Shown: one piece after another, positions 10,531 through 22,751 of the stretch | How positions within the stretch are numbered: the first letter of the stretch is position 1 | Layout: each line of letters starts with the position of its first letter | Assembly (NCBI GenBank): GCA_905116865.2 | Contig: CAJHNH020000790.1 | Coordinates: forward strand, 62,001-126,000 | Source of the DNA: Candidula unifasciata | Taxonomy: Eukaryota > Mollusca > Gastropoda > Stylommatophora > Geomitridae | Length of the DNA: 64,000 nucleotides | Direction: 5' to 3' | Position numbers and translations under genes: made by a program | Notes under the pieces: generated by a model | Database searches by the model: none | Seen by the model: only the letters and a program-made list of their open reading frames with translations | Told to the model about the DNA's origin: nothing

Positions 10531-12919
10531 CTGATGAATATTAAATATGATAAACGTTTTATTACATTACTCAATGAGAGGTTAATACAAAATATAAAAA
10601 AAACTACATAAAACAGAACCAGCTCTTCAATATAAGCTTCAAACACCCACATTTATAGGATTGACATTTGACACTAGTTGAAAGAAAAAGTTGTATATCA
10701 ATAGCTTTTTCAAAACTCTCAGATATGTGTGAGTGTGTTATACACACACATGCACCCATGCACATAGGCATTCACACACACACACACACACAGCATGCAC
10801 ACACCAGTAGTCAAACAATGACACCAATTAAACAGTTTCTTAGTATGTAAGACTGGAATTGGAAAAAAAATGGAAGACAATTACTCTCACAAAGATCAGA
10901 GACATGTTTAATTAGGTATTATAGTTCTTTAATAATCACAACCTTCACATTTTGCTATTAAGTGTCAGGGCAAATATTTAGTGGTCTGGTACATGTTGGT
11001 GGGCACTATTATTTATTTTATGTGAATGTACCATGCATTTAAAACCCTTTTCTTACTGGGCACCTTCCTGTTCTGATATCATCTGTGCACTGATGTAGCA
11101 CCAGTGTTAGTAACTCGTATTGTTTCATTCTAACAAGAATGCAGCAACTGATCTTCTGCTTCTCAGTATTTTTTATAAGTGTTTTCAATTTCCCCATGTG
11201 GATTGTCAGCCCCTTTGTGGAGAAAACAAGAAGAGACCCCTGCCTACCAACAAAACAAAAAGAAGCATGACGTCAGAGTCGACTAACAGGACGCTTCCTT
11301 CCAAGTCAGAGTGCTTCTGCCTGAGAGGCAAGGAACCAACAGTCTGCTTACAAATAAATCAGATCTGTAAACTGGGTGTGCATGCAACACTTCGGTTCTG
11401 GAACAAATCTAGATCCAGAAGCGGACAACCAAACAGAACTTTCCGCTGGAGTTTACAGCTAGGAAAGTGAAAAAGAAGAAGTTATGACAATTACTCTTAA
11501 ACCAATATTTCACAGTTTTTAATGGTTCAATTGGCAGCTTTTCTCAGGCATCTTATCTTACAAGGGTTATGGTATTTGAGTTCTGTTATAGGTCTAAGTT
11601 TAGCGCTTATGGTCAACAAACTCTCATATTAACATAATTATATACATGCTATAGGGAAGATGGAACTCACTGACGGCAATGATGGTTCGCTTCAAGCACT
11701 TTCAACACTTTTGTCTCCACAATATCACACCTACTTATTTATCTCCTCCCATTTGTATTGATGTCTAGCTCTTCCTTCATTGCTTTAAACTGTTTCCTCT
11801 GATATACTGTTTTTAACAGTTCATGTCCTTTAATGCAGTCAAGGTGTTTCATTTCTTCTTTTATTTGTTTCATTTATTTGTAATAACCGCCTTCTATTCA
11901 TTCCATCATTATCTAGAAATTCCACATTTATTACATTTATTTACTTTAAATGCTGTTTTTATTTTTACATTTCCCTTCTCACAGTGTAGATAACAGAACA
12001 CATCTATTATCTATAAAATGCAAGCCACAAATAAAGTGGATTTCTTTATGTTGTGTTGACGTCAGGTTGATGTCAGGATTTCATTCACACTAGATTGCTA
12101 CCTTCGGGATGCTCTTGTTTCTCTTACTATTGAAAACTCACATGTCAGTAGAACAATATTTTGATGTTTTAACAAAAATTATGTTTTTCTTTTTTTTTTT
12201 TTACCTGAGGCACATGAATAGCTAGAAAAAGTGCATTTAGTGTTTAATAAGAAATGCTTAAAGCATACAACTACAGCATGATTTGCAATAACAAATGTAT
12301 AATAATAGTGAAAATTAATTACACTATATTTAAAAAAAGCAATTAATAAATGAATATATGCTAATTATAAAATATGTGAGTATATACTAATATATGTTTA
12401 ACAGACTCTAAATCCTGGCCAAATTGCAAACAGGTCTAGAATGTATAGCTGAAATACTACAAAGAGCAAATAATACAAAATTCTCACATGTTTATGGAAA
12501 TATTTTTACAACAACCATAAGATTACATTTTAAGCAAAAATTCTAAGCTTTTCAAATGTGGTGTTTTCCCTAATTTTATCAGAGATTTCATAGCTCTAGC
12601 CAGTCAGTTACAGTGCTGATTACCTGTTGTGTTTAAAAAAAGTTCAGTGCTGCCATTACCTCCATTTTCTTTCCAGTTTAATTATTTCTTTTATACTCCC
12701 TCTTTCATGTGTAAAGTGCTCTTCTCAAGAATCTAATTTCACCTATCTACTTTTTCTTTTTTCCCTTTTTTTCTGTCATTTTCCTAGTTTAGCACTGATA
12801 TCAAGGGGGTTTTTGTTATATCTATGGATGAATGTGCTTTTTTTTTTTAAAGTATTGCTGTCCAGTATTGTTTCATGTCACATTACTTTCACACCTGGCT
12901 CAATTCATTTATGATAATG

Positions 12920-13160
12920 TAATTAAGATTTTGTTGTTGTTGTTGTTGTTAGCTATTAGTGCTTCAACATCCATAAATAGCAGTTCATTGATGTCGTCAC
13001 CATTAGTTAATCAGAATTCTGTTACCACTGGGATACCTTTGGATTATGAGTGCTTTCATTATACATTTTATCAGTATAAGTTACAAATAGTAGGGGAGAC
13101 ACATTCCAGATCTTACATTATACAGGTATGTGAGAACATAGGAGTTCATTGTAAAAGTTA
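12920..13160 (-). mobile_element. Degenerate LINE RT palm fragment
   Basis: The minus strand gives a decayed C-V-S-P-L-L-F-x-x-Y-T-D-K block and then GDDINELLFMDVEALIANN, resembling the L-F-A-D-D-x-A-L-I-A box with the catalytic D-D changed. Ends at a GTT trinucleotide tract (12933-12951). Confidence 0.4.
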
Positions 13161-13489
13161 AAGGAATTACCATTAGCACAACAAAGCATGGCATATCATA
13201 TTATATCTGGTTTGAGATGTCTATGTCTGTGACTTAGGCACTACAACATGCTTTTTAAGGCCGGGTTCAATCCCAGCTGCAGGCCTTGTGCCTTGCATTG
13301 GTTTTCACAGTGGTATCGAGAAACCGACCATCCAGAGAGCAATGGCAAACTACTGGATGTAAATTTGACTAGAAAAACCAACAGCCAAAAAATTCTTGCT
13401 TGACAATCAGCTGCACACAATTGCTGTGATTGTAACAGACTCATAAAGCACACAGAGAAAGGCAGATACAAGAGTGCTCAGTGCAGAGT

Positions 13490-13860
13490 GGCGCAAATCG
13501 CTCCAGAGTAGATGGAACCCTTTGGATTATTTTCTCCAGCGCACACAGGTGTGTTGGGAAGTGAAAAGGCAGATAGACTGGCTAGTTCTGCACCACTCAG
13601 TAGTGAAATGATGCATGACAAGCTAGATGTTATCAAAGCCCTTTAGGAACAGTGCAGAGGCGTAATCAAAATATCAGTATGAAGAGAATAATGCAACAAG
13701 TAATGACCAGGTGAACTGGCCGGCACTCCACACTCAGAGGAAAGGCTACATTGACATCCAATCAGACTGCTACTGGTACCACTGGAGTTGGAACTCTTCA
13801 CTGGTTGCTGAAGATGGGGATGGCATACTTATGGGAACGTCATGAGTGCTGTGATGTTGG
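13490..13860 (+). mobile_element. RNase H and C-terminal LINE fragment
   Basis: The plus strand reads DGTLWIIFSSAHTGVLGSEK, then ADRLASSAPLSSEMMHDKLD and VIKAL. It is the H-x-G-x-x-G-x-x-x-A-D core of a LINE RNase H domain, close to the copy at 53042-53227. Stops follow. Confidence 0.65.
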
Positions 13861-15049
13861 TTCTTGAAACTCAGCTCAACTCAGCTCAGATTAATGTAGG
13901 GACAGGATTAGGTATAACTACCTTGAAACAGTATTAACACCTGTAGAGATCAAAACAAGAATTGCCGTGGCAGAAGGAGTCTTTTGCAAAATATACAAAC
14001 ATACAGAAAAAATATTTCAAATACACACACACACACACACATAAAAATAGGGGGGGGGGGGGCAACCATTTTAAATGGGAATTATGGTTTCTGAGAAAAA
14101 TATAAAGAATATAATGAACCGCCAGAAAGATAAATGAGGCAGATGAAAACTGTAAACTAATCTAAGAAATTAACTCTAGACAGTCATGATCGTTTTGGTA
14201 AGGAGAAATTTACTTGTTGAAAATTTAGTGACAACTGGCAAACTGGATGAAAAGAAAGCAAAGGGAAGACAAAAAATAACACTGAAAGATGATAATAGCA
14301 ATCATTTGCAATAGCAAACCATATCTGTTTAAGTTTAATGGCAGTGCATTTGATGATGATCGATAGAGATCTCTCTTTCTCTTTTAGTTTTATAACACAC
14401 CCATATTTTGCACCCCACTATAATTATACATCCTTTTCAGGGTGCCTACTCTGTCTATCTCTCTAAATGTCACTTCTATTCCCATCCCATATCTATTCAC
14501 CAAGGGGTGGTGGATAATTTATCTGTGATAACTAAATAAGCACAGAAATCCTTATTCACATCAAATTGTTAGAAACTGCACGAAGAACCTAGATTAGAAA
14601 TCTTCAACTGTATATTCAATTAGAATATGTGTAAAAGGGGCTCACAAAAATTATATATTTCAAAACAATTATTAAACTGTCATTATACTGTTCTCGCATG
14701 ACTGAAAAGCTTTTATAAGAATATTTAATATTCCTATATTTAAGAACCATTTATGGGCTTCACTGTAACTCTGTAGTAATACACATGATGAGACAGTGAA
14801 ATGTGCCAAGAAATAAACTGTGTCCACATTATTTGAATATATTTTATAGGTTGTGTTTCTTAAACTAAATAAATACATTTCTTATAAAGGGAAGTATAGT
14901 ACAGCCTAGGTCTAGCATGTGTTCTAGATGCAACATGACTAGGAAGACAGTATAACAACTAAAGGAATGTGGCATCTGATAGATTTAAAAAAAAAAAAAA
15001 TAGTGGAGAAATAATACTTCTAGCAGAATAGTGTAATGACTCCAAATAA

Positions 15050-15105
15050 AAAAGGTAAAGTGAAGGACCCTTTTCCATGCCTCAGGTATATCAGGAATCA
15101 CTCAA
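15050..15105 (-). repeat. SINE tail fragment
   Basis: The plus strand reads AAAGTGAAGGACCCTTTTCC, then ATGCCTCAGGTATATCAGG, the reverse complement of the tail of the SINE at 62808-63070. Head absent. Confidence 0.5.
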
Positions 15106-16594
15106 AGACTGATGATGAATTCTACAACTATGTTTCATATGACTTGTTTAATAAACACCCATGCAAGTAATCTGACCTAGCCTTGGAATTACTCAGACAA
15201 TGAATTCAGTAAATTTCATCTGCACAGAATAATAGTCAGGTAACTGAGATTTCACAAAGAATGCTCAAAGTTAAAACCACAGAAAAATTATTAAATTTAG
15301 TCAGGTCTTCCAGTCACAGTTAATCTAATAAAACAAACTTACCTTTCAACAATCTGTAACCAGTATTGTCAAGAAGGCTTATGCAGTGATTGAATAATGA
15401 CATCAAAGTTAAATTTGAGCCATGTATTAGCAGTCAAAAATGTTTAAATTTCTCCTTTAGGCATTTCAAATCAAATTAGATTTATGAAACATTAGTCCTT
15501 TTTGTTGTTGTTGGTTTTTTGCTGAATGTCTGGACTTTGCCACAAAAAGGAAATATCGTTTTATATCAAACATAGCTAATCTTTCACAAATGTAATCTCC
15601 ATTTATAGTTTTCTCATAAAACTACACACACACACACAAAAAGCATGCACGCACTTACACACGCACGCATGCACACACACACACACACACACACAAATGT
15701 GAAGATGCTGGTTTTTTTTTTTTTTTTTTATCATCAAAATATATTATCAAACAGTCAGCAAGTAATTAGGTTTTGTATCAATGGGATCATCCTTTTAAGG
15801 GCTGCAATATCCAAATGGGCAACAACAAAATGTAAACTAATCTACATAACTAAAAGAAATGTAAAACATTCCAATAAGTGGCTTTAATCAGTCTTTTTTT
15901 TTTAAAACACACACGCACACTTGTGCTGGAAACTGTTTTTAACTAATGTTTCTAACTTCTATTTCAAAAGACCTAAATTCTGAAATTTGAAACTGTAAAA
16001 TTTACTTGTGTTAACGACATTAAAAACTATAAACAGCATAGCTGTTATAAGAAATATGAAATAAAATTATAATACATTAAAATTATTACTAGATGAATAG
16101 CAAAGATTATTATAAATGCAAATATGCACACACCAGTCAGCGCAATGATGATACTATTTTATTTTTGTATTTAAGAAAGAGTTTTCTTATTTTTGGCTTT
16201 GTAAAATAAGATTTATCATACAAATCTGTAATTGTATAAAAATGAATGACTGAGTTTGTGATAACAATTATTCACTTTACTATGAAGAAAAGAACTCAGT
16301 GTAACAATTACATTACAATGCAATTGCGCTGCCATAATAATGAAAGCTTTATTTCATAATTAAATGTAGCATAAGAAACGAGCTCACCTCTCCGATCTCC
16401 TACAGGACATACATGTACACATGAAAACAAACAAGAAATCCCAACTTGTAACACACTTGTAAATTGCTATGAAATTCTAATTTAGAATATATTCATTGTA
16501 ATCTCTGACTGACTCCATACAATTTCTCCTCTTCATCTTCCCATCATTTTCCTATAGATAAATGATTCTGTTTATGGTCTTTATTGATATCATT

Positions 16595-16812
16595 ATAGAG
16601 GACTTTTGGGGCAGTGAATCCACATCACTCGCCAGAATGGCAGACTTGGCAATTAAGATCGGCACAGCAAAAAATGAGACACACACCAGACACGCCAGAA
16701 AACTTGTTAATCAACACAGAACTGGTACTATTAGCCATCGGACGTTGGGGTTCATACTGAGGGCAGGATCTGAGCACCTATTTACATGTCCGGAGTGCAA
16801 TGATGATATCCC

Positions 16813-16889
<77 letters not shown>

Positions 16890-16890
16890 C
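16595..16890 (+). mobile_element. LINE 3' end with (AACT)n tail
   Basis: The open frame at 16562-16822 reads GSESTSLARMADLAIKIGTA, then NQHRTGTISHRTLGFILRAG and EHLFTCPECNDDIPTN. It is almost identical to the minus-strand copy at 19826. The coding end runs directly into about 18 AACT units (16812-16889), the element's tandem tail. 5' truncated. Confidence 0.85.
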
Positions 16891-17411
16891 TTGATATCGG
16901 TAATTTATAATATATTTTTTTAAATTTATTACCAAAAATTGTGGCATAAAAGTTGAGTTTCAAGCCTAAAATTATATTTCTAAAACTAGGGGTCAATTTA
17001 TATTATGGGTATAAAATTTGTCTGGTAGGTATATGTCTAACTTAGAATTTTGAGCTTAAAATCTTAAGGTTGGCTTGTACCCTGCAATTTACCGTATATT
17101 AGCCTACCTGATCTGAAAGTCCACTACTGTTCCTAACATGTTTTACACATGTAAACTAATTCCTTTATGTGAATCAATTGCTACTTTAAACCACTTGCAT
17201 ATCCTGTTCAGCACATTGCAAATCAGCTCCAGCATTTGTTGGCTGTTTGCAGATTTACTAGATAATTTTACATTTGGTAGTTTGCCATTGCTTCCTGAAT
17301 GGTACAATGCTCATTGTCAAAATCAATGCAAATCTGCAGTATGTCACCAAAATGCCTACAGCTGACTGACACTCCTAGTATGTCAGGACTGTGAAACTGA
17401 GTTCCCATCAT

Positions 17412-17549
17412 TTAACTCTTTCAGTCCCAGGGGTTTCATATCAGAGGTCCAATGGGTAGTAGAGAGAAAGATCAAACTGGCAGACATTGCATTCACTACG
17501 CTTCTATGTAGGAACCTATTAACGCATGTTTTCCGTGGGATTGAGTTAA
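17412..17549. mobile_element. TTAA-flanked MITE (138 bp)
   Basis: Bounded by TTAA at 17412-17415 and 17546-17549. Left end CTCTTTCAGTCCCAGGGG; right end complements it less well (CCGTGGGATTGAG). Interior resembles the MITEs at 18261 and 39544. TTAA duplication points to a piggyBac-type transposase acting in trans. Confidence 0.65.
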
Positions 17550-18260
17550 GTCACAGATGCCAACATTAATGAAAACAAAACATATACTGCCAAATAAATG
17601 TACCTATTTAGAGAACAGAATTTACTAGCTATTTAAAGCTTCTTTGTGAGTAAAATAACATTAATTAATAGTTTAGAACAATGATCAAATAGGAGAAGAA
17701 TGAATTTAACAACAACCATCTGAGGGTAAAGTGTGCTTGCAAACAGCTCTCAAAGAAGTAAAATAGCCCACAGATGTCACTGCAGCAAAAGACTGTATCT
17801 TCCTATAAAGAAGTTTTGTGCTATTTTAATTTGGACACATGCTGGATTTCACAAGTATTTCGTCTGAGAATAAAGTCAGAAACGACACTCATGGAAGCAG
17901 TAAATACATAAAAAATCATTAGAAATAAAATATATACATAGAAGCAACAATTCAATAAATCAAACAGATTTCATTAGGATTATATTTAAAAGGAAAGTAG
18001 GCAACACCGACAACCAGGGAAACACAAAAAGAAAAACAGCACAATAATTCTATTATTCACATAAGAAATAATCAGCAAAGACTGCTAAATAATTATGGTA
18101 TTCATACCCACACAAAAAAAGTAAGTCAAATAAACTGTCTGATATGTATAATTAGTAGGGAAATAAACTGTCTTTAGTTAAATGATATGAAAAATATTTA
18201 GATTAATGTGACAAATCGGTGCAACAATCATGAAATCCACATGAGAAAAACGTATACAGA

Positions 18261-18394
18261 TTAACTTGTTGAGTCCCAAGGTGTGCATCATATATTCATA
18301 GAAGCTCAATGAATGCAAGATGTGCAGATGTTATGACTTTCTTTATTACCCCTTGGGCCTCCAATGCAAGACCCCATGGGATTGAACAAGTTAA
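18261..18394. mobile_element. TTAA-flanked MITE (134 bp)
   Basis: TTAA at both ends. Left CTTGTTGAGTCCCAAGG, right CCCATGGGATTGAACAAG, which is its reverse complement apart from a few changes. Interior words TATTACCCCTTGGGCCTCC and ATGCAAGACCCC are shared with the copy at 39544. Confidence 0.75.
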
Positions 18395-18932
18395 AGCCCT
18401 TATGCCGAAAAAAAAGGAGCAAATAGGAAAGAAATTCCTTTAAAAAACAAAATCTAAATCAAGAATAGACTGCCCTTTTGTCAGCTTCACATTGAAGGTT
18501 AGTTGTTTTTGTTTTGAGCTTTGATACTCATAATCAATCACAGAAAATTGTTTCGCAAGATTATCATTCAGAAAGATGATGGCAACAATAATGACAATGA
18601 AAACAGAGATGATGCTGACGGTTCTGAAACTCAATAAAAATGAATGCACAACAGATAACTATCATTGTCTGTTAATGTTTTAAACATTCATCTTGCATCC
18701 TATTAACACTTTACAAGATATACTTAACTAGTTTTCATAAATATTATTGATAAATGTAATTATAAATCAAGCATAAGTACTTACATGATATTCTGGAATG
18801 TGCTTAGAGCATGCATACCGTACTACATCAAATCACAACATCATGAAGATTCATAAAACATTTTTTGATATCTAACACTGATTTTTAAACAAGAATATGA
18901 CTAATTATAAATAATTCAGTGACATTTCTCAC

Positions 18933-19082
18933 CTGTGGAGACTGCTGTAACAGAAGAATCAACATGTCTGACACCGAGTGATTGAGTGTGAAGCTGAAGC
19001 GGATCTCATTGGTTGAACTAGGCTGTAGAGGTGAGCGATACGATCTGTAACACTGACCATCTGCTTGCAAAGACATTTTCAT
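18933..19082 (-). CDS. LAMA1/LAMA2-like: Laminin alpha exon s: start of LG1 (50 codons)
   Basis: Encodes MKMSLQADGQCYRSYRSPLQ, then PSSTNEIRFSFTLNHSVSDM and LILLLQQSPQ. This is the first strand pair of an LG sandwich (x-I-R-F-S-F...D-x-L-I-L-L), with the cysteine-containing link C-Y-R-S-Y seen in alpha-1/2 chains. Phase 0 to 0; acceptor TATCTGCAG, donor GTGAGA. Confidence 0.92.
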
Positions 19083-19527
19083 CTGCAGATAATTTAAATA
19101 TGTTTATGACATGTTAAACAGATGTCAGACATTGTCAGCTGTTATTTTAGCATGCTTCGATTTCAATTATAACTTGAAAATAAAAAGTGCCAGGTGAAAA
19201 TACACCAGTGAAAAAACAGTTAAAGTAGTTACAGAAACAAAGTCAGTGGATGTAATACTGGGTGAGTCATATAGACTGAAGAAATACATATCCTGTGTTG
19301 AGTCACTGATACAGTTGTGGTGTGTTGCTGGGTCCTAAATAAACTAATGTCAGGTTGAAGGTCACATCTCCAAGCACTTACCAACTGCACACCTTCACAG
19401 TGTGTGAATCAAGAGCAATCAAATGTTTTAATCCAGATTTATGTCAGCCAATCTATTGTGCAATTTGTTTGTGTCTTTTTGTTTAAAAAATAATAATGTT
19501 AATTTAAACAGCTCGTTACTACTGTGG

Positions 19528-19803
19528 TGTGATTGCTAACTGCTTGTCTGTGAGTCTGAATGTTGTGGGTTCAGACCCAAATCAAGCCATAAATTTTTAT
19601 TTTAATTATTAAAATCACCTTGGCTGCCAGGCTGACAGCCTAAAATGGGCACTAGGTAAAGTCCTGGCAACTGGGTTGGCCATCATGATGTTGACCTCAT
19701 CACCCAGTGAGGGCTGACTGGTCTAAAAAGCATTGTTCAGCACCATATATTCGGTACATCAAAGGGCATGAAAAAGGGTCCCTTACATTTTTTTTTTTTT
19801 TTT
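19528..19803 (+). repeat. tRNA-derived SINE
   Basis: Starts with a tRNA-like head containing a B-box-like GGGTTCAGACCC, then a body with GGCTGCCAGGCTGACAGCC and TTGACCTCATCACCCAGTG, and ends GAAAAAGGGTCCCTTACATT plus a T-run. Same body and tail as the SINEs at 20726, 36165 and 62808. Confidence 0.7.
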
Positions 19804-19818
19804 ACATAAAATCAAAAC

Positions 19819-20345
19819 TAGTTAGTTAGTTAGTTGGGTTATCCTCATTGCACTCCGGACATGTCCATAGGTGCTCAGATCCTCCCCTCAGTATGAACCC
19901 CAACGTCCGATGGCTAATAGTGTCAGTTCTATGTTGATTAACAAGTCTTCTGGCGTGTCTGGTGTGCGTCTCGTTTTTTGCTGTGCCGATCTTAATTGCC
20001 AAGTCTGCCATTCTGGCGAGTGATGTGGATTCACTGCCACCAAAGTCCTCTATCCTTCCCATTTCTCTGAGGGCATTAATAATATCAGCATGATCCATAG
20101 GCTGACCGTCGGTAGTGATAGCGGATCCAGCCAACCTGTCAGCTCTTTTATTTCCATCGATGCCTGTGTGTCCCGGAACAAAAATAAAGGTGACTCCAAC
20201 ACACAAGTGGACTTCTGTAATGATTCAAGCCATTGTCTATGCACTGAACCTGCCTGAACCCTCCGGATCATACTCATTGAATCACTGAGTATACACACGC
20301 GGGTGTATTTTTGTGTTTCAAGCCAGGCAAGCGCTTGCGTCAAAA
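19819..20345 (-). mobile_element. LINE RNase H plus C-terminal domain with (GTTA)n tail
   Basis: The minus strand reads ALAWLETQKYTRVCILSDSM, then after a frameshift FIFVPGHTGIDGNKRADRLA, then KIGTAKNETHTRHARRLVNQ and SEHLWTCPECNEDNPTN. These are an RNase H domain (S-D-S and G-H-x-G-x-x-G-N-x-x-A-D) and a C-P-x-C tail. It ends in a GTTA tract at 19820-19835, the complement of the AACT tail at 16812. Confidence 0.85.
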
Positions 20346-20725
20346 CTACTTATGTGACTTCCAATGTAATGTGATATAACTGATAAATTCAGCAATCAAA
20401 TTGATTGAACTTTCTATGTGTTATTTTCCACCAATTTTCAAGTGTGTAACAAATTATCTGCATTAAGTTAATAATATGCTTTTAAAAAGTTCAATCAGAC
20501 ATATGCCATCTTTCTACTTAAAGTTGGCTGCAATTAATTTATAACCCCATCGGCCAAATGGTTTAATTTCCCACTCATACAGGCTTCTGTAAATTTGTCT
20601 CTCAATGTTGTCAACCTGCATTTATCATTGTTTTAGTTTCGACTGCTTTTCTTCCATTACATACTTTAACAAGAAAGTATGTTCCTTTATTGTCTTAAAC
20701 ATTCTGCAAAGCTATGTTAAAGTTT

Positions 20726-20980
20726 TAGAAGACCCTTTGCCACACCTTCAGGTATATTGGGAATTTGGTGCTTGATCTATATTTTATAGGCCAATCAGCA
20801 CTTGGTGGCTAGTGGAGTCAAACTCACACTGGTCGCCTTCACTTCTCAGGACTTTTACTATTTAAGGTTAGATCAACCTGGCAGCAATGGTTATTTAGAG
20901 AAAAAAAGGGCCTAGATCTGAACCCAGGACCTTTGCATGCACAAGCACATCTAGCTGCTACACCACAGCAGCACTTTACA
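20726..20980 (-). repeat. tRNA-derived SINE, minus orientation
   Basis: On the minus strand the head contains TGGTGTAGCAGCTAG (A-box-like) and GGGTTCAGATCTAGG (B-box-like). The body reads TGACTCCACTAGCCACC, and the tail AAAGGGTCTTCTAAAAC. It lies in the laminin intron between exons r and s. Confidence 0.7.
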
Positions 20981-21058
20981 GTAATAGTTAACAAATTAAG
21001 ACTGCACTTTGTTATAATTATAAAATATATCCCCTAAGTAAGAAATACTTCCACTCAC

Positions 21059-21222
21059 ATCATTTACTCTGCTTTGAGCATCTCTAATTTTTGCTCTCAG
21101 TCTTTCCAGATCTTCACTCAGGTCTGCCAATTTCCTGTTTACAACTTTGGTCTTATCATCAACCTTGCGCTCTAGTTCTAGCACCTGCTTGATGTCTTCA
21201 GCAAAGCCTTTAACTCTTGCAA
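21059..21222 (-). CDS. LAMA1/LAMA2-like: Laminin alpha exon r: last coiled-coil exon before LG1
   Basis: Encodes ARVKGFAEDIKQVLELERKV, then DDKTKVVNRKLADLSEDLER and LRAKIRDAQSRVND. It corresponds to the helix end (I-x-x-A-R/Q...A) that leads into LG1 in alpha chains. Acceptor AAATTCAG, donor GTGAGT, ending in phase 0. Confidence 0.92.
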
Positions 21223-21639
21223 CTGAATTTTAAAAAATAGTGAAAACATTTCAGAAAAAAATATCCAAATGACAAAATGTTTTGAAACTAAGAAACAAAC
21301 AGTCTATGTTGGACAGTGGTGATGAAACGGACAATAGTTGGAGAACAAAGGAGATATTACTTCAACTGACATATTTCCATGGCCTGTGTGGGGGGCATTC
21401 CTGATTGCTGTGGTGCACCTCCTGGCTGGTTGCCTCCGATTTTAGCACCTTGTTTTGCTAGGGTAGACTGTGATCATACTTGAGGAGAGTAGGCTCATTC
21501 CTTCGTCTTTCGCCTCATTTGTTGTCCCATCCAGTTTCCCGCTGGGTGTTGAGACCCCAACCTTCAGCTGGATTGCTGAAAAGAACAGGGTCCACTACGT
21601 GAAGGTGAGGTAGGTTTGAGCAAGAGAGGCTAATAGAAT

Positions 21640-21896
21640 TAAGAGTTTGTATTGCACATCACTGCTCCATTAGGACCCCATTAGGAGCCATGTGCACATG
21701 TGGAAAGGTGCTCCAGACAGCAGAGCATGTACTCTAGGACTGCACCAAATTTGACCAGAAAGAACAACAGTGGAACGTAAACTCTATGGACCACTGAATG
21801 AACTAACAACGACAGTGAAATTTATACAAGAGACAAAATTGCTGATATAGGAAACTTATTTCAGGCAAATGAAAGAAAGAAGAAGAAGAAGACTTC
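21640..21896 (+). mobile_element. LINE 3' end with GAA tail
   Basis: The plus strand shows a cysteine/histidine block, PMCTCGKVLQTAEHVL, then non-coding words GAGACAAAATTGCTGATATA and TTTCAGGCAAATGAAAG, then (AAG)n at 21880-21892. The same terminal words occur at 51440, 52670 and 59215. Confidence 0.6.
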
Positions 21897-22010
21897 AATT
21901 GACATTACTAACTACAAAAAAGTTCTTTTAGACACTTGTATTAAAAAATCAAAATAACACACAGCTGTTGTTTCCACAAAAGTGTACACACAATCAATGT
22001 AACATATCAG

Positions 22011-22384
<374 letters not shown>

Positions 22385-22391
22385 GCCTTAC

Positions 22392-22562
22392 TTTCAGTTC
22401 CAATTTCAAAGTTAAAAGCTCTGATATCAAGGTTAGTGACCTCATCCATCTTTGAATCAAGCTCAGTGTTGTTTATCCTTTTCACAAGTGCTAGTGCATC
22501 TCTGATAGTTTTCTCTGTGTCAGTATTTCTTGTATCTAGTTCAGCAAGTCTGGTACGGATAT
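22392..22562 (-). CDS. LAMA1/LAMA2-like: Laminin alpha exon q: coiled coil, donor abuts GA repeat
   Basis: Encodes IRTRLAELDTRNTDTEKTIR, then DALALVKRINNTELDSKMDE and VTNLDIRAFNFEIGTE. Acceptor TTCATTAG, donor GTAAGG. The intron then runs straight into a CT/GA microsatellite about ten bases after the splice site. The open frame reads on through the repeat as poly(Ser-Leu), but splicing at GTAAGG restores a clean phase with exon r. Confidence 0.9.
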
Positions 22563-22751
22563 CTAATGAAAAAAAAAAAATAGAATTAGCTCAAAACAGT
22601 TTGGTTTTAAGTTGGACTGGCAGGGAACTGTAGAGACAGTGAACACCTAACACATAAAAAACTAAAAAGCAAGTAAAGAAGGTATACGGTGCTATTCCCC
22701 TATTGTATAGAGAAATCAGCACTAGACTGGTGATGTCATTTATATCAACTA

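Larger units (their letters stand above)
10531..18932. other. 8.4-kb laminin intron splitting LG1
   Basis: Lies between exons s and t. Contents seen: CA-rich tracts (10757-10803, 14021-14040, 15622-15695), a G-run at 14050-14062, LINE scraps at 12920, 13490 and 16595, a SINE tail scrap at 15050-15105, an AACT repeat at 16812-16889, and TTAA MITEs at 17412 and 18261. A 116-codon plus-strand open frame at 11120-11470 has no recognisable domain. Confidence 0.7.

Noticed and set aside
11120..11470. 116-codon plus-strand open frame
   Set aside because: No domain, signal peptide or repeat family recognised, and it lies in a laminin intron; could be chance. Not annotated as a gene.
12627..13161. 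Overlapping plus-strand frames of 95 and 109 codons
   Set aside because: Rich in Phe/Leu/Ser from T-rich DNA; the sequence is better explained by a decayed LINE RT on the other strand.
18440..18649. Minus-strand frame with a hydrophobic stretch between LG1 exons
   Set aside because: I considered an extra LG exon, but no LG strand pattern is present and exons s and t already join in phase within the domain.
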